NCBI GenBank assembly: GCA_947623455.1
Contig: OX392530.1
Coordinates: 31,837,405-31,901,404 of the forward strand
Length of the DNA stretch: 64,000 bases
Source of the DNA: Mimachlamys varia
Lineage: Eukaryota; Mollusca; Bivalvia; Pectinida; Pectinidae
Direction: 5' to 3'
In this document: in pieces, positions 1 to 13,700 of the stretch
Layout of the letters: each line of letters begins with the position of its first letter
How positions within the stretch are numbered: the first letter of the stretch is position 1
Notes under the pieces: model-generated
Database searches by the model: none
Seen by the model: the letters and a program-made list of their open reading frames with translations, nothing else
What the model was told of the DNA's origin: nothing
Translations under genes and position numbers: made by a program

Positions 1-800
1 TTCAAATTAAGCTGCCAATCAATATCATGTCTCTAGACATTTTGGTATTCAGAAGTCTTTGACATATAGGTACATGTATTTGACCCCTGTGCCCTTGTAC
101 GTAATTCAAGAGTTATTTTTTGCTGATGTCCTTCCAGCCAATATTATTTATCTAGGCCTTTCGGTATTTCAGAAGTCAATTCAAGAAAAGTTGAGAGACG
201 GACGACTGATGCCGGACCATGGTAAAAGCTGACTTGGCCGTTGTGGCAAGGCGAGGTTATAGCAAAGAGCTCTTTGTTATTTGAATAAAGAAGCTTAAAA
301 GGCTGGGTCAACATTTGTCCCTATGATAGTTAACACAACGGATTCATTTGTGCAGCTAGTTATTGTCAGGGTTGTATGAATCTACACGATATAATTGTAC
401 GATTAACACCAAAAACATCCGCCAGAGGTCGTCGTAGATAGAATGCAAGATCTTACGCAAGACGAAAGCTATTAGCAATTCACTGTCGGTGGATACTGCC
501 TTAGTATAAAAAATTGTTTGAAGATTTTAAGACATTTGACCACTTTGTTTTGACCTTGAAAGCAAGTTCAGGCCAGTCGATTGAACAAACTTAATAGTCC
601 TTAATGCCAGTATGATAAAGGCCCAATATCACTACCTTTGGGTTATAAAAAAGAGATTATTTATTGATTTTTAACACATTTGACATTGAAAGTGGACCAA
701 AATCATTCATTTCAACAAACCTAGTAGCTCTTCATCCATGCTACAAAACCGATATCAGTACCCTGGGCCTTTCCGTTTTTTATGAAGAAGTTGAGATGTG
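1..800. repeat. Diverged tandem repeat of about 130 bp, copy 1
   Basis: Successive units carry TTGACCCCTGTG.CC, TTGAACAAACTTAATAG, CTTCATCCATGCTAC and GATATCAGTACCCTGGGCCT. The same unit forms a second array at 31670-32070. No coding. It is downstream of RCC1 and may reach into its 3' region. Confidence 0.5.
333..520. repeat. Dispersed repeat, first of two copies
   Basis: Shares ATTCATTTGTGCAGCTAG, ATGAATCTACACGATATAAT and CACTGTCGGTGGATACTGCC with 16190-16380 in RCC1 intron 2, about 75-80% alike by eye. Non-coding. Confidence 0.55.
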
Positions 801-3429
801 AATTGTTTATAACGCAAGACAACAAGTGATAACAATAGGTCAACGGAGAATTTTTCTCTTGTGACATAAAGTGGCAAAATTCATTATTATCAGACTTGGT
901 GACCGATGCACTGCTTAGAAAAATGCCACAGCCAAACTTCAATGTTTCCATTTTTCTACTTTATATGATGGTCATGGCATACAAAACAACAACATGAAAA
1001 TACCTCCATATTAAGATTTTATTCAAAATTTATCTATATTAAAATATTTATGCATGTTCTTAAAACAAATTTCTTAAAATAACTAAAAAGTTCACTTAAT
1101 AAATAAAATTACACCTGTTTCACCTTTTCATATACATTTACGGTTAAGGGATGCAAATAAATGGTATTGATTTTAAAAAGTAGTTGTGCCTTTATACTAA
1201 GTTAATTCCTGAACCCTAATGATAAAAATTTACTGATATTTACCAATATTCAATGTTGTAGGCAGGGCTAACTGATGATTTTCTTGAAATAACAGATTTA
1301 CATTTACTTGTCTAAACATCTGAACTGGAAACATTTTGCACCAGTCTAACCTATTACAAGTTTATTAAAACAAATGAAACTTTGATCAATATGACTTATA
1401 AATATAACCCAATATCTGCTACACCATCCAAACCAAGGTTTCTTTTTTTGATATCAAGACATTCTCCAGAAAATCCAATTTTTTCCAGATTTGTATGGTT
1501 TCGGTTTAAAACATCCTAAACTTCCTGCTAGGTCAACACCCATTCTTGAAGCTATGTCCACCATTCAAGCAGCAGGTCAAACTTACTGCTACACTGCTGT
1601 GTGATTTCTTTGATCTATTTATATCATCCATATGGTATTATGTCAATTCTGTCATGACATACCCAAGGGTTGCAGAGAAGAAATAGTTACCTGAGAGAGA
1701 AACAAATGAATTTTCAAGATGGACTGATTTCAATTTAACCGACAAGAACAAAAGAAAAGCCCCCTGTACATGCAGTCTTCTTTTTCCATGACCAATTTGA
1801 AATCTAGGGTATAGTATTCAATTTTAAGTTTCAAAGGTTACATTGTAAGTATAATCTGAAGTTGTACATGTCAATTTGCTTCAAGTAAAAATTCTTTGCT
1901 ACTGATTTTCATTTCAATACAAACAAAGTGAAAGCATTTCCACAAGTTGCACACTCCCATTCAACTATCACATGCATCATAGTACAGCATTCAATTTTAT
2001 GTAACAAAGCTATCTAACATGTCAAGTATATAAAGTATTTTAATAGTTTAACACCTCCCAAAAACATTACATTCTTCATAAAACAATGGGTCTTTTTTCT
2101 AATGCTAGGGAGGAAATATGGCAAAAATAATACACCGTAAAAAGACGAGACACATATCTGAAAAAATAGATTATAATGTTCCGACATTGCTGCCATCAAT
2201 ATCATGTTTACAAAAACAGACTTGAAAACATGTTTTTCTTCACTTCTGCTATCGATTTCACCTATTAATTATGATTAAACTTCATTCTTTAATTATTATT
2301 TGTTGGCACATGAGCGGTAAATTTACCATTACTTATTAAACACACCAGTGCATCCTGCCCTTATAGCTTCAAAACAGCTGGTTTATTAATGGTATGCCAC
2401 TTGAGCTCAACCTTACAGTAACTCTCATCACATGTCATTTACAACAGGAGAAATACTTAGGGCTGTTCCAGAATTAACCATGTTGGAGGGGCGGGAGACA
2501 CTTTTTCAGAGACCCCACCACACATCAAATATTTTAAGTGATTTAATATAAGGATTGGTATGCAGATCTAGTTTTAACACCATCACCAATGATATATTAA
2601 TACAGGTGCCTCCCACCTTCCCCACACGATTCATCATGGAATAGACCTTAGTTGGTCGGGGTTTGTTTAATCTAAATAAAAAGTGTTTCCTATCTTTTAA
2701 AATGCCTGAAATAATGCAGGCAGGATTTACTACTTATCAGAATTTATACTGGAAATACTGACAATAACATTTCAGACGTACCTATTCTATAAATACTAGG
2801 CATCTTCAGAATGGAACTTATAAAGAAAGATACAAGAAAGGTTTTTGATTAATCATACAGGAAGTATTTAAATGAAAGTCATGAAAACTAGTGGGGAACA
2901 AATCACTGTGCCAAGAATAATCTCTTTAAATGCTATAGAATTTTACACAGGCAGATGACAAAGGACATGGTATTATTTATTCAGTTCTATTGTTTGCAAC
3001 CCTCAGTAGTCTTCACCAACTAAAACTAGAAAAAATATAATTTATCATTATTTCCGTTTTACTTACTTATTTCATGATACGAATGATCAATAGCCAGAAG
3101 ATCTGGTTTGATAAAGACATTTAACATCCAAGTCTCTGAGATCAACAACTCATATTTTCACTGTTTTAATTGAACCAAGTTGTGTTATTACCATTACTCA
3201 AAATATGTTTCAAAGCTCTGCACCATTAACAACCAGCGTTGTCATTCAAAAAGATGGTTTTACAGACAATGTAATATTTGACTTAATGTTGTCATTAATT
3301 CATTACATACCACCATTCATCACAATAAAACCAATCACATAGATTATAAACAAGATTGATATCTAAATTGTAATTTATGCATTATGATTGAAATTATTCA
3401 TGAATACAAAAGTGGTACACAAAGAAAAC
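801..3429. other. Gene-poor stretch 3' of RCC1
   Basis: AT-rich sequence with no recognisable exon, RNA gene or transposon end on either strand. Short open frames (such as 2014-2205 minus) show no family motif. Part of it could be an RCC1 3' untranslated region. Confidence 0.4.
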
Positions 3430-4200
3430 AATCATAATAGATGATTTCAGCATGGTTCAATCAATTACAATGACTTGTTAAGTGGTACAAAGAATGAACC
3501 AACAGTGGTACAGACTATTACAATGATCCATTAATGAATGAACTGACAGTGACACAAGACTATTACAATGATTCATTAGTGAATGAACCAACAGTGATAC
3601 AGACTATTACAATGATTCATTAGTGAATGAACTGACAGTGACACAAGACTATTACAATGATTCATTAGCGAATGAACTGATACTTATACAAATTATTACA
3701 ATGATTCATTAGTGAATGAACTGATAGTCATACACACTATTACTTGGTCGTTGAAATTCTAAACCAAATAGCCATGTTAGCCATAGCAATTTACGTATCA
3801 ATGCGTTTTCATGAGCAAGGCTGCCAATCGACCCTTGCCCACAGTGCTTTCATTTTTGTCTTTGAATTGTTCCTCAACTTTTGTAATTCACATTTAAACG
3901 AGTTTAAATTATAAATAACTATTATGAGTAAGTTTTGATGGCGAGACACATAATATTTTAGTGTGCAGGTCAAGTTAGGAAGCCAAAATCTATATGGTTT
4001 TTTTTTAAATATGCGTGAATCATGCAAGTTTCTACATGAATGAGAACACTGTTACAGTGAGACAGATGATAACAAAAATTTGAATCAACGATGGTTCATA
4101 CGACTACAATCATTTGACAGTTACATAGATGATTACAATGTTTTGACAGTTACATAGATGATTACAATGATTTGACAATGATAAATGATAACAATGATTA
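3430..4200. repeat. Minisatellite of about 50-60 bp and related short repeats
   Basis: Repeated GACTATTACAATGATTCATT AGTGAATGAACTGACAGTG units at 3480-3740, then ACATAGATGATTACAATGAT TTGACAGTT repeats at 4090-4190. The two blocks share the GATTACAATGAT core. Confidence 0.75.
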
Positions 4201-4771
4201 GAAAGTGGTTTGAATGATCAATGGAGTAAGAACAAAGGAGAATATATTAAAATGAAGAATTGTCATCTGATTGTATATCTGTGAAATATACTTTTATGCA
4301 TGGGAATGGAATTCAAATGATAATATGTTCTTTTCCAAGTAACTCATTACAACTTCTTACATAATTCTAACAAATATTAAAAGTTAACAGTGTGATTTTT
4401 CCAGAAAATAAATAATAAATCACAAATGAGATACTTGGCAAATGCAACCCAATTTCATGAAATAATGATCTCATCACAGTATATACCACTAACTCCAATC
4501 CTATCCATCATTACAGATATGATGTAGAAGTCTTTACATAGAAGCCATTCCAGATGACAGGAAGCAGAATACAACAGGATCAAAAACATGGTCAACATGT
4601 AATATGATCTTCTCAGAAGCAGCCTTCCCCGATAAGTTTAGGAGCCACACCCTGGGAGCTGTTGTTACATCACATAATTTGGCCTCAGTGAGAATTCATT
4701 GTAGATCGACTTTAACCCTGAATCACATCGATGGCACAAAGGATTTTCTAAGCTTTGTTTTCCCTGTTTGT

Positions 4772-7700
4772 TCAGGATGTTGGTCGGTCTTTTGCCAGAA
4801 GTGCAGTGTGTTGTCCTCCAGATGATACCATTATCACCGACCTGAAACAGAAACACAAGAAATGAAGACAGGACTATTAAAAATATGGAATGTTCACCTT
4901 AATAATTCTTTAAACGATATCAAAAGTAATTTAAACGCAAATTTAAAAAAAAACCTAGTAGTTTAATTGTCAACTGAAAACTTAGAGCCTGTAATAACCT
5001 ATAAAATCAAAATTTTGGTCACTTTTAGGTTTTTCATTTCATTAAATTCCTGAACATTTAATATTCGACTGTATCAGTTAATTCAAAATAGATTGTTTGT
5101 TAAAAATAGAATCACATGGTGTGCAAGGGCCACACTAACCCCAAGTCTATTTCTAGCAGAAGCTTTGACCTTTAATATTTAAATTTTGAGTCCTAGTTAC
5201 ACACCTACATTTCAGTGTTTCACCAATCAAATGTTAAACAAGAGGCCTGTAAGTCATGTATCACTTGTTTTGATACAGTTCTATTAGTGATTATAGCAAA
5301 ATATTCTCCGAAAAGATTAAAGGAAACGACAGGGACACACTTGTTCTCTTGTACCATATCTTTATAAAACTTTGGTAATGGAAAGACCAGTTTTTTTCAG
5401 TTTGTGACACAGAAAGCATGACCACAAAGGGGAAACTATATGTACAAGTTCTATGTATAGATAATTTTACACAACCAATAAATGTTTTTATGTGACGTTT
5501 TGATGACTAGTATTTTATGTACCCTGTCAACTTCATCAATCAGTTAACCAGCAAAGCATATGCACACAGGTTTAAATTGTGCGAGTTGGTATGAAAAATT
5601 GGTCTAATTCGTCGATGTTGTAAGGCACATTATGTACAATAGTTAAGTTTTTGTACCAAAATGACTCGATTCAGCTACGCTTTATTTTAGACTTGGTTCA
5701 TACAGTAAACTCTTGGATAGACAGGGAAAACTCTAAAAGGTTGGACATAGAGAGCAATATGAAGTGGCAGATATCTGAAGCCATCTGGATATGTCACAGT
5801 GTATTGATTCTAAATCAAGATGAGGGGGTCACAGTCAACCTCTCATAATAAACATAACAACAACAAAAGTATTCTGACCTACCTACCTACCATATCTTAT
5901 TTGAACTTGCAACCCTAAACAGACATATATATTTTTTTAGCTTAGTTGTTGTTTCCTGGCATCCATACACAGTTTAAGATTCATGCATTTATATATAATC
6001 AGAAATGTTATTCACACCTGTTTTCAAGCTGCTTTCCACCCATTTTGGTAGGCACCCATGCATCTTCATCATTGCCTGTCCCAAGCTGCTGACTTGTTCC
6101 CATGCCCCAGCCATATACAGTTCCTAAAACAACAAACATCATCCAGTTAATCAATCCCTGGCAAACCCTTCATGAAATATTGTGTGTTAAAACTAACTAC
6201 TGTAATGCCACACAATCTTATGCATCTTCATAATCAAAGATGTACTGCAGGCATACTTGTTTTGGCATACTAATTTTAGCGAATAACCAAACACAAACAG
6301 TCAAGCACAAAAATGAATTGAGCACACTCACAATTATTGCTGTAGAAAGCAATGTAAATAAACTGTAGTTAGCATAATAATAATTGAGAGAAATGCTTCA
6401 AGCTTAAAAATTGCTAAAATATTAATGCTACAATATGACATTTTGCAGTATGTAGAAATAGTATGATCTTGATTATGACTGCACTAATGTACAAGAGAGA
6501 CAACTATAATTTGATACCTGATTTTGTAAGAGCAAAGGAAACAGATTGGCCAGCTGCCACATCCACACAAGCCTCCGGTACCCCAGGCACTGCTGTAGGT
6601 TCCGACTTCTCAGTGGTGACATCCTCCCCTAGTCCTAGACGACCATACTCTGATCTGCCAAGAGTATACACCTTACCTGTAAATAAAAAATTGATTATCA
6701 TTATGTTGACTGAGGAAATTTTCAGTATCACAACAGTTGTTTAACTTGCCTACTGGAAAGAAATTCACAATATCTTTTATCTAAATGTAATTAATAGGTT
6801 TGATAACTAGTTGACTCTAAATTAAAGGCTTTTGTCAGCAATTTATCTTGTTGAAACCAAAATGTGAATGGATTTAAGGCATTTACCAAACTGCAATAAT
6901 CAATTATACTTCCTGTTTATTTCTGACAACTAAAGAAGTTGCCAAGAATTTGTCTATCTAATTAAAACACAAGACGTTCATTATACATAAAACATGTCAC
7001 TCATATTATTCGGAAGTGTGGGAACATTAATAGTTTTTTCTTTTCCATTTGTCAGCTAAATTGAACCATTTAGTAATCTGTATTCTTTTTCCTTTTTTTG
7101 TTAATTCATCTCATTCCAGAGCAGTTTCCATTACAACAGAAGAAATCTACAAGTTAGGCATACATTATACAATAAATACACCTTTTAGAGCAGAACTGGA
7201 GTTGGGCAAGGCCCTATTAGCTTCATTGATATTTGGAATTTTGACAATGAAAATATCCTACAATGATAAATGCTAAAACAGAAACATATTCTGTTAAAAT
7301 TCTGCCATCGGTCAGATCTTCATAATGCTAGTACAATGATGACCAGTTCTTTTAATCAGATCGAGAGCCGATATATACTTACCATTTGTGTCCAAAGCAA
7401 TTGTGTGATGTTGGCCACCTTCTAACTTTTGCCATTTTTTGCCAGAGAATGAACGAACTCTTTCAGGTACAAACCGATTCTTCATGTCACTAAATCCTGC
7501 AAATGACATGTAATATTGTAAAAATAAATGTGTAAGTCTTGAAAAAAACCCATTCCTGTTCAAAAGCAATGGACTCATCAATTTCCATTACATATGTTAT
7601 AAAGTAGAAATGCAAACAAATGCAAGGTCATTTTCCCCTTGGATAACTGAAGGTTATACAACTGTACAAATACTGTAATAAGAAGGTTGATAACACTTTT

Positions 7701-10700
7701 ATGAGCGCAATTAAACTTGGAAAAGGTACTGTTTTCCACCTAATAAGTGCACTATTTGCCCACAAAAATGCAAAATGAGATGCACTAATAAAACCATGCA
7801 CAGGGAAAAGGTTTCCATTTAAAATCTTAGAAAAAGTATGTTTTATATCTCTGGAACAGACCCTTTGGGTAAAAGTCTGCAATGTATTGTATTGGCGGAT
7901 CACTGAACTCTGGTTTAGGTAAGGAACCTTTTTATAGGTTTTAATTAACGCAGTCGCAGTTGCTTGAGTTTCTGTCAGTAAATAATAAATAGATATGTGT
8001 AAAACGAGCCTCCCATTACAGTAATGTAATGGAAGTATACCAACGTTATTTCTAAACAATACACATAACTTACTGGTTGCGAGTCTGTCATGCAATTCTC
8101 AGACGAAACACCGACATTTCCGATGAATTTAGAAAATTAATCCACCACTACATGCTAGTTTCGTTTCATCTAACGATAATTTCTCCGTCGCATAGACAGG
8201 TTTTTTATGACGAGCGTACCGGCATTATTTTAAGCAAGCCGCCATAGCTTTTACATATGTGAGGTCACCAAATCGCATGGAAGTCAAAAGAATAAATAAT
8301 GTTTTTTATTCAAATAAAAGACATGCTGACGATTGTTGAGTCCATCAAATTATAGACGAGCACATGGAACGTAAATTGCATTTTTTTAAGCACGAAGAGA
8401 TTTCCTTGTAAATGCTGAAATGTACTAGATAAGGGAGATAACTCCAACTCTCAGGGAAAATTTGAAAAAGTCAAAGAGAAATTCCTAATGTTTCGTCCCG
8501 CACTGAATTGTTCAGAACGTGACATTACATATGTACAGCCTTGGCGGCTTGCATAAAAAGTTGCCGGTAGGCTCGTCATAAAAAAACGCATATCAGACAA
8601 AGAAATTATTGTTAGATGAAACGAAACTAACATGTAGTGGTGGATTAATATTTGAATTTATCAGAAATGTCGGTGTTTAGTCTAAGAATTGCACGACAGC
8701 CTCACAACAAGTAAGTTATGTGCATTGTTTTTAACAAATAGTTGAGAAATAACATTGGAATACTTCCATTACATTCTGTAATGGGCCGCGGCTCCATATA
8801 TATAAACATTTTTTTTATATACTGACAGAAACTCAAGCAACTGTGGTGCATTACACTTATTAGGTTGAAAATGGTACGATTGTTATAGGTAACTGATGGT
8901 GCCATACTCTGTGATAATAATTGCAGCTAAAATCTATCACTTGAACCTAAGTATTAAATAGATAGAAGAATCTTTTCCAAGACGGCCACTTATCTATCTA
9001 AGCAGACCAAAACTCCATGTTTTTTATCCTCACAATAAAAATCAAAGCACATACTGTATAACTTATTTATATAAACAGGTGTGATTTTGGTACCTAATTG
9101 AAAGTAATTATCGAGTCCCCAGGAGAAGACCTCCCCTGTGCCTGCTTCCTGGGCATATGTTGCGAACTGGCCTGCCCACACGTCACTAAAAACTGTGCTC
9201 CGTCGCCTACACTTCACTGTGGTAGGAGTCAAAATAAAATCTACAAGATAAAGAGTAAATACCAATCAATTAAACATTAATAATGTACTTTTCAGGACCT
9301 CTGTTTACATCTGCCCAAATTGAGCATTGGACTTTTTCACACCCAAATAATTTGCATTTTTAATTTCAATGGTGTTATCCAATAGCCTTCCAAGATATTA
9401 TTATGTGACATACTTATTACTTTTAGTCAATAAATCAGCAAGGAATCAATGGAAACTAGAACTGTCCTCAGGGGTGGGGGTTCATCTCATACCCCACCCC
9501 ATTAAAATTTTTTGTACGACAAATGAGGGGCACATCTTAATACTGTACTGTTTATTCCTATAAAATTTTAAAAAGATCTGTTGAAAACTGATCGAATGCA
9601 TAGCCGGACAAAATGTGTCTGCAGACGGACAGACAGACAGACAGAGAGAATACTAGTCATTTGAACAACATCTGTTAATTTTACAGCCCAAAATAAGGAA
9701 TGAATGTGAACAAATAATATCACTTACTTAAACCCTTTCTGCCTCCTCTGGTGGCAAAACATTCTGCCACTCTTCCTAGTTGTCCCTGTTCAGCACAGCC
9801 TTAAACCAATAATTACAACCGTCAGCTTGTAGGTTTAACAACTTAGATCAGACTTTAATGCTCAAATATCAATAATCAAAAATAATATGCTTCTCAATTC
9901 CAATTTTTAAGTTCTGTACATTTTATACATCCATTGGGAAACAATTTTTACCTGATTTTATTATGCAAATTGGATTTTTTGCTTTCTTGCATCATTGAAT
10001 TCTCTAAAAGATACTTATTTTGGGGAAAAAACTCCAAAATCAAAATAACTTATATTACACTCGGCATAAAATATTATTTAGCACATCTCAATTTTTATAG
10101 TTCAATACTTAAAGGCCCAATATACGTAACTTTCGGAAAAACTTAAAGCGAAAATCAAGCCTAATAACTTGTTATATTTATAGATTTAGCTAAGATTAAC
10201 TGATATCAGCAACATTCAAGATGAATTCTTTCGCGGTTACCGGTACAGCAGCAGTTGAAACACGCCATTTGTAAACCTGCATCAATTTCGAACCGTAGTG
10301 TTGGGAATCGGAAAGCAGATTCACAATCGATTATCGGTTGTATGTGTATGAACGATTAATCGATTAATCGGAAAATAATTAATCCTAGATTTAGATGATT
10401 AAATAAAGTGTATTTTTCCCTCAATAAAGTCATGTGTTGTTTCTATATTGATATCTCATTAATGTTCCATCTTCTATGTGTTTGCTGGACACAATTCAGT
10501 GCAAATATCAATCAAAGTAATAGTGAACAGTAGTATTGTGAGCTTTTTTTAACTGTATGTTATCATTGTTATGTATTCATGTATTGTGTAATTTGTATAA
10601 ATAATTATAACTTTATGTACTTCAACACATTTCTATAGACTAATAAAATAACAAAACAAGTATTCATGAACAAAAGACTTTATATTTTGACTACTGAATG

Positions 10701-13700
10701 GTAGATATTATGAAAAACATCAACATTAAACAATTTGCATGTAAAATAAATGACTAGATCCAAATATCTAAATTAATAAACTTCCAATAGTATCCCAGGA
10801 CTGGCAGGACTAGCTAACCAGGACACATATTGATGAACATATTTTCTGACTAGAGACTACTCAGACTAGTAGTAGTGCATAAAATAAATCAGACTAGTAC
10901 ATGGTCAACAGACTCAACACTATACATGTACTTCACAAATTGTTTTCATATGACTTTACCAAAAGTCTTCCAAATTTTTATTCAAGAAAATCAAAGTATC
11001 AACCATGTTAGAATTTAGTCTGGACCTTTTTTTGTTCACAATGTGGCCAGCCAAACTGAATACTCGTTCGGATGGGACAGAAGAAGCCGGCACTGCCAAA
11101 TATTTTTTGGCCAGAATTGCTAGATGAGGATAAAAATCCTCATTCTTCTTCCACCATTCAAGAATACCTAAACTTTGATCCTGTGGTGAAATCAGAGCAC
11201 TTAAATATCTTGCTACTTCTGCAGTTATAATGTCAGAATTTGAAATACTTTCAGATTCACCAACACACACCACATCATCAAGCCACTCTTCCATGTCACT
11301 ACTACCATACTTTCTCTTCTTACAGTCCTTAGCCTCACTGACAGTTTCTGTAATGGTCACTACTGGTGGCACTGTATCTTCTACCATTGGTTCCACTTCT
11401 TGGTTTTGAATGCCTAGTACAGTTGGTACTGATGGTAGATCAGGTAAGGGAGGGTTGGATCCAGAAGCCTGTGAGCAGTGTGAAGTAGATGGACCGGGAT
11501 TATCTGGGTTTTCATGTTTCACTTTCTTTTGTAGTGAATACTGCAATGCAATGGTCATAAGATTTCCATGTGTAACAGTTTTGTCTTCAGGTGTGAGAAA
11601 TTCCAGGCTTTTTGTAAAAGGGTTCAAGGCACATGCCATTAGTGCAAGACTTTTATCGCTTGTTCTTTTGTCTAATTCTTCTCTCATTTTTTTCTTGATG
11701 TTTTTTATGCACTTGGGATCACTTTCGTTTTCGTCTGCACGGATAAGAAGTTTTCTGACAATAGGAACTACTTTGTGCATTGTTGGATGCTTTTCACCAC
11801 AAACACTTGTTGTTGCCTTCAGAAAAGGTTCCAATACTTCTACCACCCTTTGTACTGCAGAAGTTTCATCAAAGCTAAATACATTGTTTTTTAAAACTGT
11901 TGCAGCTTTAGGTGACAATCCTGGATCAGTTACAACAGCCATGATTGCAGGAGTCAGTTCAAGAAGCCTTTTTAGCATGGCATGGGTGCTATTCCATCTG
12001 GTACAAACATCCATGATTAATTTATAGCCTTTAGTATCAGGCTGTAACAGTTTCTGCTTTTCCATTAACAGGTCGTTGACGCTTGTACTCTGGTGAAAGA
12101 AAGTCACTAGTTTACGGCCTTTAGCGAGAACCTTAGAGAGTTCCTGTATGTTCAGGCTATGTTTGACAACCAAATTTATTCGATGTCCATAACACCCAAA
12201 CCTTGTCCAGTTGAGTAGTTCAAAGGCTTTTTGCTCGTTTGCTGCATTGTCTGTTACTGCAATTGGATTTGGTAGTCCCCATCTTTGTTGAGTTTGAAGT
12301 AAGGAAGATTTTATGTTTTCCCCGGTGTGGGTACCTTCTACCTTTTTTGTTTCTAAAACAACACTACGGAGTTTCCAATCTTTGTTGATGTAATGACATG
12401 TTGTAGTGCTGTAGCTCTCTGTATTTACACTTGTCCAACCATCGTGTGTTATTGCTATATCTTTTATGTCCTTCAGTTCTTTTTTGATTGACTCTGTAAT
12501 GCATTCTTTTTTTCTTGATAAATTGACGGAGAGTAGTTTCCTACCAGGAATTTCATACCTAAAAATACAGTAAATGTCAACATTTTTAGAATATCCTCTA
12601 TCCATTTCCATTTATTTGACTGTGATAAGAAAGTTCTGAGTGATAATCTGAAAATCATATTACTATTGGTTTTTTTCCCAGAAGTTTTTTGGTTAGAAAT
12701 GCTAAGTCTTGATAAGCAATCTGTGATACATATAAATCTGTGATGATATATATCTTTGTAAACTTTATTTAAGTAATTTATTTTTGTACATGTATATCTG
12801 TGAATACTGTGATGATGTGATCAAAGGTGATTAATACTATTACTACTTAGTTATGTGATTAATTTTTGGGTTTTTTCTCCAGAAGTTTTTTGTTAGAAAT
12901 GCTAAAACTTGCTAAGCAATCTGTGATAATCTTTATGAAATTTTTAAAAGTAATATTTTTGCATATCTGTGATCACTGGTGATATTCATATGAGCAACAA
13001 ATGCAACATAATGATGGGGGCCTGAAAAAAATATCTATGCAAAAGATTTTATACTTAGTACTTACATTGGATTAAGTAATTCCACAAACTTTTTGAAATA
13101 CACATTTTCAACTAGGCTTAGGGGTAGGACTTTCCCAACCATAAGTTGCAATAAAGCATCATCTATTTCTTTCTGTTTTGCTGCAGTTAGATTTTGTTGA
13201 ACTCCAGTCCCGGGTGTTCTGAAATGAGCAGTTATCTTTGGCTGTTCAACAAATCCACCTGCTTTCAGCTCACCATGCACGTGTTCCAAATGAAAGTTAA
13301 AATTTGTGGTATTTCCTACAAAGCAAAACATTTCGTTCAGTAGCGTTCATTAGACACTCATAGTCTCACACTGTATGCAGAATCCAGCTGAATTTCAAAC
13401 TAATTTCAATCAGTTAAAGCGAAAATAGTTCGTAAGTTTTATCTGACTATTGTATCATAGTGATTGAAAGTTACAATGATTGCACAACGATAGCGATGAA
13501 CCACGTGTTAATTACTTTCACTTAAAAAAAACACGTACCTTTGAATGCATACTCTTTCTTGCACAATCCACATATTGCTTTTGACATATCCAAATTTACT
13601 TTTGTCGGTGGTCCTTCCACTCCTTCTTTCTTGCGAAAGAAGAAGTACTTCCATGCTTTAGATTTCCCTTGCCCCGGATAAGGATACAAGCCGTCCTCAT

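Noticed and set aside
4665..4856. Longer frame over the last RCC1 exon
   Set aside because: Out of phase with RCC1. The spliced frame gives the conserved [11 protein letters not shown] end and a stop at 4772.
7628..8095. Minus-strand open frame of 155 residues in RCC1 intron 6
   Set aside because: It lies in the left arm of the foldback element; the matching right arm does not keep the frame.
11410..12027. Plus-strand open frame of 205 residues
   Set aside because: Exact antisense shadow of the hAT transposase, with no independent motif.
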